Below the pieces are notes generated by a model. It was not told the origin of the DNA and did not search any database. It saw nothing but the letters and a program-made list of their open reading frames with translations. The position numbers and the translations under genes are program-made. 64,000 nucleotides of DNA from Apostichopus japonicus (Eukaryota > Echinodermata > Holothuroidea > Aspidochirotida > Stichopodidae): NCBI RefSeq assembly GCF_037975245.1, contig NC_092580.1, positions 29,351,501 through 29,415,500 of the forward strand, read 5' to 3'. Below are positions 1-10,338 of the stretch, piece after piece (positions within the stretch are counted from its first letter, which is position 1; every line of letters begins with the position of its first letter).

Positions 1-1172
1 TGGAACCCCCCGCATTAATAAACGAATCCATTTCATTACAGCATCAAATCTCAAGTACTGCACTGCTGTGTACCAGTACCGTACCCTAGGCTATAATAAT
101 ACTGTATACAGTCCTGTGCGAAGATGGATTTAAACTGGATATACTCCCTGCGGTTTTGGCTCAAAATTTATAAAATCGTTAAAATTATTATAACAAAATG
201 AGGTGAAATGCATAAGGGTAAGATTTTGTACATGGGAACCTTGACAATCATCGTTTGAAGGAAGAATAACTAACGAAAATTCAGAATAACTTTGAGGTCC
301 CGTAACATGTTGAGCGCAAGTAACGTTCGATATTTTGTGTAGCCTAGGTCCAAATTACTACGTGAAAAGTTGATTTGTTAATATATAGGTCTAGGCCAGT
401 ACGTTGATCAGATATTATTCAAACTAAGAACACAGAAACCAGAAAAAAATCGTGTTTGTTTTCTTTATTTCAAATAGTAACACGTAGATATTTTAATTAT
501 GTCCGGGATTCCCGGGAATGATACCGAAACGAATGTAATAACCGGTTGTTTTCCCAATACCGGTAGTAGTTACACATTGCACTGTGATCGGGATTAGTCA
601 ATACCGGGATCGGGATACCGGGATTTACTTGACTACCGGGATCCCGCACAACCCTAATTTGAGGGACCTAGATTTAAATGTATACCTCCCAATATGTTAT
701 AAAATTTTAATGTAAATGTATGTTTATGATAATGTGAGCTATCATATGCTATATCTGTATCTGTGCTTACATGTATATCATATTTTCTGTTCACAGGTCA
801 ATAATGGTGCAGATTTTGGCTTTCTGAAGACAAGTGGGAGGCCATTTGTAGTTAAGAGAAACACTCTTTGTTCGTGAAGACTTAACTGGTGTCGATTTGG
901 GGTACCACTTTAAAACGAAAGTCATGAGGAACCCTTGCCCAAGATTCAACTTTGCATTATTGTGCAGTGCTATACTTTTGCGATTCATGTTTGATCCATT
1001 AACTTGTCTTAACTTTGTTGGAATAAAATCATATTTTCAGATTTTTGTTTACAGTGATTTCTTCTCTATCTGTCGAAAGTCAGCCTTTGTAGACATCAGA
1101 AGTTTTATCAGAAATAAATACTGCCAACGTACACATTATTTGTGTTTCTTCTGCTCTCTTTTCTTTCAGTGA
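1..1172. other. Non-coding stretch, no gene recognised
   Basis: Nothing here resembles a conserved protein. Between about 500 and 650 there is a run of short palindromic ACCGGGATCCCGG-type motifs (several GGGATACCGGG and CCCGGGA copies), as seen in degenerate transposon ends. The two short open frames near 791-1172 overlap on opposite strands, have no domain signature and look like chance. Confidence 0.6.
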
Positions 1173-1536
1173 TGCTAGTCAGTGAAACTAGTCGGGTTTA
1201 ATTCTTTCAGTGATTCTAGTCAGTGCAACTAGTCAGTCGATACCGACTAAGAAAGGTTAGTCGGGAGAGGCACCATCCTGACTAATGTAAAACCTGCTAT
1301 AAACTAGTCGGTGGCTCATATAAATTAGTCGGTAAAGACCGACTAATGTCACCAACTAATGTAACTGACTAATATACATTTACCGACTAAGAAATTGTTG
1401 ATCGACTAAGCTGACGGACTAAGATGACCGACTAAGAAATCCAACTGACTAAGGAATAAATTAGTCGGTATAACAACTGACTAAGGCTATGCTAGTCGGG
1501 AGAGGCACCAGATGGACTAACGCTATGTTAGTCGGT
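1173..1536. repeat. Cluster of TTAGTCGG/CCGACTAA motifs in both orientations
   Basis: About 360 bp contain seven exact AGTCGG and four exact CCGACT cores, mostly within TTAGTCGG or CCGACTAA, plus further one-mismatch versions such as CTGACTAA. The longer string GTCGGGAGAGGCACCA occurs twice, near 1259 and 1496. Spacing is irregular, so this is not a simple tandem repeat. Dense inverted short motifs are typical of subterminal transposase-binding regions of DNA transposons, which is my preferred but unproven reading. Confidence 0.7.
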
Positions 1537-1549
1537 GAACCAATTTAAG

Positions 1550-1569
1550 TTTTACTATATATAGTAAAA
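1550..1569. repeat. 20-bp perfect palindrome
   Basis: TTTTACTATATATAGTAAAA reads the same on both strands and sits just after the TTAGTCGG cluster. It could be a transposon end or a chance AT palindrome. Confidence 0.6.
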
Positions 1570-1616
1570 TTTAGTTATCGCTTAAGAAATTTATTAAGAA
1601 AAATTATTATTATTAA

Positions 1617-1665
1617 AATCATCATCATCGTCGTCGACGTCGTCGTCATCATCATCATCATCATC
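1617..1665. repeat. TCA/TCG trinucleotide microsatellite
   Basis: A short run of TCATCG, GTCGTC and TCATCA triplets. It is the same triplet family as the large arrays at 3440-4030 and 6074-6495. Confidence 0.8.
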
Positions 1666-1734
1666 CGAGTATTTCAGAGTCTCCAGTGGTTTCCGTCAAG
1701 GGTGCCCTCTTAGCCATATTTATCTATCACTTGC

Positions 1735-3135
1735 TCTGAGATTTTTTTTTGCCCTTCATTAAGTCAAGTCTTAACATTCTTGGTATCGTTATTGCTAATG
1801 CTGTTTTAACAAATTCGACCTATGCTGATGTCACGGTGGTGATGACTAATGGCTAAATGAAGGATATTTCGGAAACATTGAAAATACTTGAAGAGTTTGC
1901 AAATTTCTGGTTGAAAAGTAAACTAGGACAAATCTTGCATTATTCACCCTTGGACCTTTGTTTTCGACCCCACCACGTTATTTTCGCAATTTAAAGTTAG
2001 TTATTAGCGACGAATCTGTCAATTATTTAGGTATTTCTTTTACTCATCACCAAGAAGACTTCTATATGTTGAACCATGTTCCCAAGCTGTCTCGTATTAA
2101 AAGTATTTTTAAACTCTGGTCTTCCAGAGATCTTCCGCCCATGGGGAAAATTGTTCTCATTAAACGTTTATTATTTCACAACTTGTCTATTTATTTACCG
2201 TTTTACCAAATCCGAGTACACATTTTTTTTTTTAAGTTGAAAGTCTTCTTTTGTTGTTTATTTGGTTTCAACCCAAACAAAGTAAAGAGAATCGTTTTGG
2301 TTAATGATAAATCCAAAGAGGCCTGAATATGATTGACGTAAGGTCTTTTACAACAAGTTTAAAGTGTAAGTGGGTTCAACTGTATCTTGATGAAAATAAA
2401 GTTTTATGGAAAGTTTTATTTTACGAAGGAGTTAAGACGTATGGAAAAGGATATTTATTTAAATGCAACTTTTATCAAAATGACATCAATATCTCAAATA
2501 ATTGTATTCGTGATGTGTGTTACGCGTGGTCGGATTTTAACTACAGACCCCCAGATAAATACGGTGACCAATTTACTTTAAATAATTCCTTCCTCAAAAT
2601 TTGATAATAAGCTCCTTTTTTTTTCAAATATTCTCAAACAAAAAGGTGCTTTTCGAGTTCTCGACTTTTTCGGCAATATTGGAAATGCTATTGGTTTTGA
2701 TAGTTTTTGTACTAAGTTCGATCTGGATCATTTCCTTTTGTACTTTTTACTTCGGAATTTTGTCGGTGATTCCAAGCCCTTGGAAAGAATATGTAATTCA
2801 AGCTCACAACCCAAATGGTAATGAGCAACGCCTTGTAAAAGGATATTACGTCACCCAAAGTAACAAAATATATCTACAAGTATCGTATTGAGAAAAAATC
2901 ACAACAACTAGCAGCAATCCAGAAATGGCAAGAAATTGATAGCAAGACGTATGACTGGGAAAGAATTTTTGAGTTACCTTATCTGGCTGTACGAGATACC
3001 AAAACACATGCCTTCAGTTCAGTGTCTTGCATAGAATACTTAGTTCCAACATGTTTTTATTTGAGATCAATGTAAAGGATAGCTCGCTATATTTACATTT
3101 TGTCAGAAAGGAATAAATTAAACACTAGAGCATTT
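1735..3135 (+). pseudogene. Degenerate non-LTR (LINE, L1/Tx1-like) reverse-transcriptase remnant
   Basis: The 3' half of a LINE ORF2 can be followed through several broken frames. Near 1821 the frame reads YADVTVVMTNG then a stop, where active enzymes have the [FY]xDD catalytic box, so the second aspartate is lost. At 1958-2326 the post-catalytic region is recognisable: YLGISF, then SRIKSIFKLWSSRDLPPMGK and a KIVLIKRLL segment typical of L1-type elements. At 2329-2604 follows MIDVRSFTTSLKCKWVQ and later DVCYAWSDFNY, the C-terminal region, and degraded C-terminal sequence (WERIFELPYLAVRDTK) can be traced to about 3100. Stops and frameshifts throughout mean it is dead. No poly-A tail or target duplication was identified. 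Confidence 0.8.
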
Positions 3136-3439
3136 GCTTTGAGAATGTGATATTGTTAAAACCTTCTGGTTAGAGTCTTATAACCTCTGCTGCCTGAAGT
3201 GTAACTTTGATATTAACTATATATGATCACGTTATGTTTGTTCATATCGACGAAGCTAAACATCCAATTTACTTTTATCATTTACATGCAAAGTATTCTG
3301 TCTTCAGTTGCAAATTAAATTATATTGCATTTTACTACAAACTCAAATATTAGTTACAGGTAGAATATTACATACTTGAATGTCGTAGTACACTCTTAAA
3401 CGACATGTTCAATGATTGAATGTATCAATTACTTTATAA

Positions 3440-3492
3440 TTTTGTTATTATCATCATCATTGTCATCGTCATCGTCATTGTCATCAACGTCG

Positions 3493-3530
<38 letters not shown>

Positions 3531-4030
3531 GTAGTTATTGTCCTCGTCGTCGTCAGCAGCAGCAGCATCATCATCGTCGTCGTCGTCGTCATCATCATCA
3601 TCATCATCATCGTAGTTATTGTCCTCGTCGTCGTCAGCAGCAGCAGCATCATCATCATCATCATCATCATCGTAGTTATTGTCCTCGTCGTCGTCAGCAG
3701 CAGCAGCATCATCGTCGTCGTCGTCGTCGTCATCATAATCATCATCATCGTTGTCGTTATTGTCCTCGTCGTCGTCGTCGTCATCATCATCATCATCATC
3801 ATCGTAGTTATTGTCCTCGTCGTCGTCAGCAGCAGCAGCATCATCGTCGTCGTCGTCGTCGTCGTCATCATAATCATCATCATCGTTGTCGTTATTGTCC
3901 TCGTCGTCGTCGTCGTCATCATCATCATCATCATCATCGTAGTTATTGTCCTCGTCGTCGTCAGCAGCAGCAGCATCATCATCATCGTCATCGTCGTCGT
4001 CGTCATCATCATCATCATCTTCATAACCAT
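3440..4030. repeat. Compound trinucleotide array (ATC/GTC/AGC) with higher-order units
   Basis: Nearly 600 bp of ATC, GTC and AGC triplets. Within it, blocks of the type GTAGTTATTGTCCTCGTCGTCG followed by AGCAGCAGCAGC recur about every 60-120 bp, so local blocks have been duplicated as higher-order units. The array is open in frame on both strands only because it is built of triplets; the predicted poly-Ile/Val and poly-Met/Thr peptides are artefacts. Confidence 0.95.
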
Positions 4031-4033
4031 CAT

Positions 4034-6070
4034 AACTTGTCAGTATAGATGTTCAAAGACGACAGAAAATTAGATTTGTTACATCATAGTATAAATTAGT
4101 CAGCAGTCCATAGCCCTTCTGGTGACCAAGGTACTCAGCTTTAAAAAAAAGTAAGCATTCTATGGAATGGTCTTTTAAGGTTGAATCGATGGTGACCTCA
4201 GCTCCTTGGTTTACACTTAACGTTATAATGTTAATCCTTTGTTTTTGTTTTTCAAATCTAATAACTCTTATAATTCTAAAACATTTTCTTTTGAATTCAT
4301 GTGTACAACAACAGAGCCCTCTTGAGTGACAATCATCACAATTTTTTGGGGACAAATATGTAATGATTGTACGTGTAACCTGAGATCCTTACAGTACTAT
4401 AGTGTTCCTCCTGTTGTGTTCTGTATCCGACGAACTAACTTTACGGTTTGCTGGCCAAATGACAAACACTTTAACCGATGAGCCAAATATGGTTTGATGG
4501 GGCCATTGCCCATATATTAAAGGGCAGCAATGAAGGACAAAATGCAGACTGATACAAGTATATTGTACGGTCTTCAGTGATAACAAAATTAATTTTGTGA
4601 CTTAATTCAGAGTCATCCATTCAGCCGTTGTCTATACAACCATTTCGTTAATGAATTTGCAGACTTATTAAAATACAAATACTGGTATAGACTACGTGGG
4701 TTCATGTTACTCTTGTAACTGGGTGGTTGTCACCCTACCTGCATTATCGATAATTAATTATAATTATAATGAATGATATCTGTACTGTATTCATTGCAAA
4801 CAGGTTTGCCATCTTTGTGTTTGCTCGCTAAATATTCGATCCGTTTATTGATTGAAACTTTTAACATGTCAAACAATATAGATATATATATATATCATTT
4901 ATATCACGCAATTAGCATTCGTTAGCTGCTATTGCAAGGCTTTTGATTCCCGGTTTAAAGTGTAGGCTTATGCCCATATATATGTTTATATATAGGACTG
5001 CACACGGTTCATTGAATAGGCCTACTTCTGATACGGAATCAGTGATCATGTGACATGGCCTGACTTGGATGTTTTATTGATATGATTATATGCAACGAAG
5101 ATTTATCTGTACTTTATGTATAGTCATTTCTATTCGACGGAGGCATCAAATCACGACAATAACAAAAACTCTCTCGGAACTGGTTAGTATATATAGTCTA
5201 TATATTCTTTATTGTGAAAGAATATGTCCGTATATGAAATGCCGTAGGCTCCACGTTATAGGCATAGGCCTATATGATTTATGTTAGTGAAATGTTAAAC
5301 TTAGCGACGGGTTAAATACTATTAGCCTCATTTCAATCGATAACATAAATGGCATAAGTCTATATATAATTACATGGTGGACGCTTTAAACTCTGTATGG
5401 AATCGGAAGAGTTACACATATATATATAATATATATGCGGGAAAAGATTCATTCCCATTGTAAACTTAACTTGCGGTAGGCTATGGGACATGCGTACGAA
5501 TTGCGACCATGGAGAAAACTATGCCTGTTCAATTTGTATAAGATTTTGTGTAGAATCAGTCTTTCAAAATCTTGATTCTCATGATGCAGATACAATGGAC
5601 AAATCATATTCATGATTTTTGTACTGATTTTTGTAGACTAGACGTTAAAGCGTATCAAATTCCGCGGTGAAATAACGCCTGGTAAATTCTTGGCTCGTAT
5701 ACTATTGATGACTATTCTTGTTTTTTAAACACGTCTTCTCTGGTGGTGTATTTTTGATGGTTTTCCGTATGCATTACATATACTTTTAAGGACACGAGGG
5801 TTGAAAGAGTGTTGTGGTTTATACCGAATGGACGCTATATAAAGCGCTTCTTTCAATAACAAACTATCATCATTCTATCATATAATTAAAATTTCTCACA
5901 CGCGACAGACACATATTGGAAAAGCAAATTTAAAATATTTGGCACCTTAAGAGTGACTGAATGGGCTGTGAGCACCGGCCGCAAATATGTATATTATTGA
6001 GCCTCCTCCTCGCTGTATTCTTACTTTACCTATATGTAAACTTCATGTGCAATGTTTATTAATCAATAAT
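4034..6070. other. Non-coding stretch upstream of the transporter gene
   Basis: AT-rich sequence with short TATATA runs (around 4880-4895, 4978-4994 and 5419-5436). No conserved coding segment was seen. It should contain the 5' end and any non-coding first exon of the SLC35G-like gene, but I could not place a promoter. Confidence 0.5.
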
Positions 6071-6073
6071 AAT

Positions 6074-6496
<423 letters not shown>

Positions 6497-6602
6497 AATT
6501 GTTATTATTAATATTATTACTATGCTGCCTGTATATTGGTATAGCCTTACCTTTCTCTATTATACCTATGTGTCTGTATATTTGATCAACAGATGTTCCA
6601 CA

Positions 6603-7565
6603 ATGGCGTGTGATGATGTTATAGAGAGTTTGTTTTATGAGCAAAGAGGATTATACTTTGCATTGCTCTCCGGATTCCTATTTGCCTCACAAGGCCTCGG
6701 AGCCAATTTACTTTCGGCGGAAAATATATCTCCGTGGTTTATGTGCTTTATGTACAACGTTTTGAACGCCTTTGCGATTCCTTGGATCAATTGGAGAGAA
6801 GCTGAACAATTTACTGGAAAGGAAACAGTTCTTTTATTCGCAGCTGGTTTATTTGATATTGGAAATTTCGGTTTTGCCTTGATGGCATATTCCTATACAA
6901 CCTTAGGGAATGCCAGTGCGATTCTATTAAGCAAACCTCTATGGTGTGCTCTATGTGCAGCCGTTTTCTTAGGGGAATCGTTCTCAATATTGGACGCCAT
7001 TTTAATTGCACTCGATCTTTTGGGCGTTGTACTCGTTTCGAGACCGCCATTTATCTTCGGGTCAGAGGTCAATGAAAGCACCCCTACAAATTTTCTAGGG
7101 TCTGTATGTGCACTGTTAGGAGCCTTTTGCGGGGGAGGTCAATTTGTCACAATACGTTCTTTAACTGTGAGAAAGTCTTTCGACAGATATCTACTATTTT
7201 TAGTGAAATGTACCATCGGTTTTCCATTTTTCGTAGTAATGGTCTGCGTTCATCACACTGGATATGAAACGATGCGAACGGTTGACCAATGGAGTTATTT
7301 AGCACTCGCCTGCTTCTCTGGTATAGCTGCTTCGTTATTTACGTATATGGCTTTGGAATCACGTGACGCGAAAACGGTATCCCTATTGGCTACTGTGCAA
7401 GTGATCGTGGCCTATTTGTTGCAAAGCTTCATCGTTCAGTCAAAAGTCGATTTACTAACGATAGTTGGCGCTATACTTATTACAGTGTCGCCAGTGGCAT
7501 ATATAATCAAAAGCGTGATGATCGAACGTTGCACCTCGACGAACATGAACTCGCCGGAGATATAA
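6603..7565 (+). CDS. SLC35G1: SLC35G-like EamA/drug-metabolite transporter, single exon
   Basis: A 320-residue multipass membrane protein of the drug/metabolite transporter superfamily, with two EamA repeats and about ten hydrophobic segments. The first repeat contains LGNASAILLSKPLWCALCA, then an FLGESFS loop and the segment ending VSRPPFIFG, matching the R-P-P-F-[IL]-F-G end of the first repeat in SLC35G1-type proteins. The second repeat runs from about residue 168 and ends with an AILITVSPVAY helix and a short polar tail. Family members are solute or nucleotide-sugar-like transporters of unsettled substrate. I start at the ATG at 6603 (MACDDVIES) because everything upstream in frame is microsatellite-derived. 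A TTGATCAACAG acceptor-like site at about 6582-6592 suggests a non-coding upstream exon. The exact paralogue within SLC35G is uncertain, and the related SLC35G3-6 cannot be excluded. Confidence 0.85.
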   Translation: MACDDVIESLFYEQRGLYFALLSGFLFASQGLGANLLSAENISPWFMCFMYNVLNAFAIPWINWREAEQFTGKETVLLFAAGLFDIGNFGFALMAYSYTTLGNASAILLSKPLWCALCAAVFLGESFSILDAILIALDLLGVVLVSRPPFIFGSEVNESTPTNFLGSVCALLGAFCGGGQFVTIRSLTVRKSFDRYLLFLVKCTIGFPFFVVMVCVHHTGYETMRTVDQWSYLALACFSGIAASLFTYMALESRDAKTVSLLATVQVIVAYLLQSFIVQSKVDLLTIVGAILITVSPVAYIIKSVMIERCTSTNMNSPEI

Positions 7566-10129
7566 TTTCTGGGTCGAAGGTTAAAAGTCCAGGAGAAGAT
7601 CTAACAGTTATACCATACCATCTGGGCAGTTTAACCATTGTCGGGTAACGTCTCAAAGTGGACCAACTGAACTGATTTTTTCTTCTAGTTTACAGTTATC
7701 ATCGTTACGTTTGATGCTTGCATGTTGGCGAGGATAACATACACTACTGATGGTTTAAATATCAGGAGCATCGAAGGTGATTTAAGGCATTCCAAACATG
7801 CGTTGGTGAAAACATTCCGTAATGAGGGCTTGATCATAAATGGGGTTAGATATGTCATTCGAAAACTTTGATCGATAGGCTCTAGCGACCTTGAAAAGTG
7901 ACGATTTGGACGCGTTAAGTCAATGGAGCAACTAATATAATTTGATGCATTACTATCATCTGATCATGACGAGTAGACAGACGGCGTAACAGCGACGAGG
8001 AAAAGTGGTGGCGCTGTTCGTGAATAGCTTGCATTGTCATACTAAACTAACAAGACGTAACGAGAGTTGCGCCCACGTGTGTTTTCTATGCAGTTCGGAA
8101 GTAAACAACTATATATAGTATTCATTTAACACAATACCTGACATAACGATATAACTATTCCCATACTCAACTTTTCTGGGCATCCATTATTACATTTGTG
8201 ACATTTACGATGCGTTATGATTAGTATATAGTTTCTTGTTGGTTGTATGTATAATCTCGTATACCACTCTAACCACCCCCTCCCCCCCCCCCCAAAAAAA
8301 AATAATAATAATAATAATAATGAAAACAGAAATGGGGAATGCAAGCACTTCATTTTGATATTTTAGTCGACTCATTGCCAATTCTTTTTCCTGTTTTGAG
8401 TCTAGTCATTTACTCGAGTCACTGTAATATTTTAAAAAATTCGAACATCCCTGTTCGAGTCATGTCGCGTTCAGCAATTATGACTTGTTACTACATCATA
8501 TTGCAAATGATGAGGAACAATAACAATGTGCAGTGGTAAATGCATGTTAATATAACAAGAGAAATGTTTCCACTATTAATAATTGGCTTAAGAATACGTC
8601 ACGATTAAAATAAAAGGGATTGGGCAGTATAATATAATTGCTCAAGTTATGTCGATTTCAGTAAAGCGTTAAATAAATGCGTTACAATGTATCGCAGTCG
8701 TGTTACGTTTCGTTGTTTTATATCAGCGTTTTGCGTCCTTTTCTATGATTTTTCTCAACCTCACTGACTCCACTATGCCATAACGACATAAATAACTAGC
8801 TTATCTATTTAAATCTTACTTCAAATGGTGGCATAAAAGTCGAAAAATGTGCAACTTTCAACTTTGTTTTTCTCCAAGATTTTTTCCGTTGGGATCCCAA
8901 TAAACCTCGCCAATAATATGAATATTTAAACACTACGAACGTCCTTGACCAATACGTAATATAACACTATGCTTGATTTGTGTACAGTCTATATGGCAGT
9001 GATACCAGGGAGTTCCATAACAACTCCCTGGTTGTACCATCGCAAAGTCTTGAATCTATTTTTAGCATGATTGGTTGAATTCAAACTAATGGGTTTGGGG
9101 GAACTGTATGCGATTAACTTTAAATGTAGAATTTTTGTCGTGGCCAATTTTCTCATTACCTGCAAATATCCTCAATTACTCGCCAATTAACGTTGTTGGC
9201 AGTGAGAAACTTGGCTAATATCTTAGTTTGCTGTTTTGTGATTGACATATGTAAACAAACTCGATGGACTTGTCAAAAAAGTAGAAAACGGCGACCAAAC
9301 GCAAAATGCTGCTTTAAGCAGCAAAGGCTGAGGACTACCCCTCATGCATGGTGCCTGGCTTACAGAAGTCCGATTCGATGTTAAATACCACTGGTGATTC
9401 CTAAGGTCAGAATTATGATTGCACGCGAAAGTATAGAACTTTTTGCATCTTTGGCTCCTCTTGAATGAAATGTTGTGATGAGGAGGGAAGAGGGGTGGGT
9501 GTGTGTCGATTTGCTTGTCAAATAGGGAGGGTGGGGAGGGGGGGTGGCAAAGATATCTCTTAGACAATGAATAAAACTAAACAGCCACATTTAGCAACTT
9601 TTCACCTTTTTCATTTCAAATTCTAGATGTGATTTTCACTATAGTTAATACATATAGATTGATTACATTACTTCTAAACTGCTCTGCTCGAAACTATTTT
9701 ACACTTTACGAAATTGTAACCAAACAGGAATGTGTGTAAAACAATTCGTAGCTTATTAAAGACCATCAGGAAAATCGGAATTCCGTATGAAAATTTGGAG
9801 AAAGTACAAAATGGGTGACGGGCTTTTCTCTGTTTTTCCTCATTTTTAGAATGATAATCTCGCATTGGATAGATCGTTTGTACGTCCATTCCTTCGACGT
9901 AATCATGACGTCATCATTAATACTGCTTTCTGCTTCAAATATGTATTAATATAGAACTTATTCAATGAGTTTTCTCTCTGATCAGTTCTTCTACACCGGA
10001 CAAAATGAAGTTTTGTGATTTGAACGATTCGATTGATATTCGATTAATTAGATTTCTAGTCTTTGATTCAATAAAGATGCACGACGTTTGTGTGGGTAAT
10101 GTGTGGGTCCTGCGATTAACTAGATCTGT
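7566..10129. other. Intergenic, no gene recognised
   Basis: Sequence between the transporter and the convergent FN3 gene. It holds a C-run/A-run with (AAT)n at 8270-8322, a hairpin at 9004-9032 and a G-rich patch at 9480-9550. No conserved frame was seen. Confidence 0.6.
9004..9032. repeat. Perfect 11-bp inverted repeat, 7-nt loop
   Basis: ACCAGGGAGTT is followed after seven bases by AACTCCCTGGT. It might be a collapsed transposon with CAGGGAG-type ends or a transcript hairpin. Confidence 0.75.
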
Positions 10130-10338
10130 TCAGGAAGTCTCTTCAGAACTATTTCTTCCTCCATCAGGGATCGCAGTTGTTCCAAAATTTGGAAAAATAT
10201 TGGTCTCTTTCTTTGGGATTTTATCTTCTCTGCTTCCTTGTCCGAGATTTTCATTTCCGTGGTTCGTAGCTTCATCTTCAGTCGTTTCGACTGTTTGTAC
10301 AGGAATATCCACATTAGGTATTTCTGGTTGTTCACTCG
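10130..10338 (-). CDS. Exon 4, FN3 gene: polar C-terminal tail and stop
   Basis: Acceptor TTAATTTACAG, phase 1. It encodes SEQPEIPNVDIPVQ and a Glu/Asn/Thr-rich tail ending NSSEETS before TGA at 10132-10130. Confidence 0.7.

Noticed and set aside
3420-4073. Hydrophobic Ile/Val-rich frame of 217 codons
   Set aside because: It lies entirely in the ATC/GTC/AGC microsatellite, with no start context or conserved flank.
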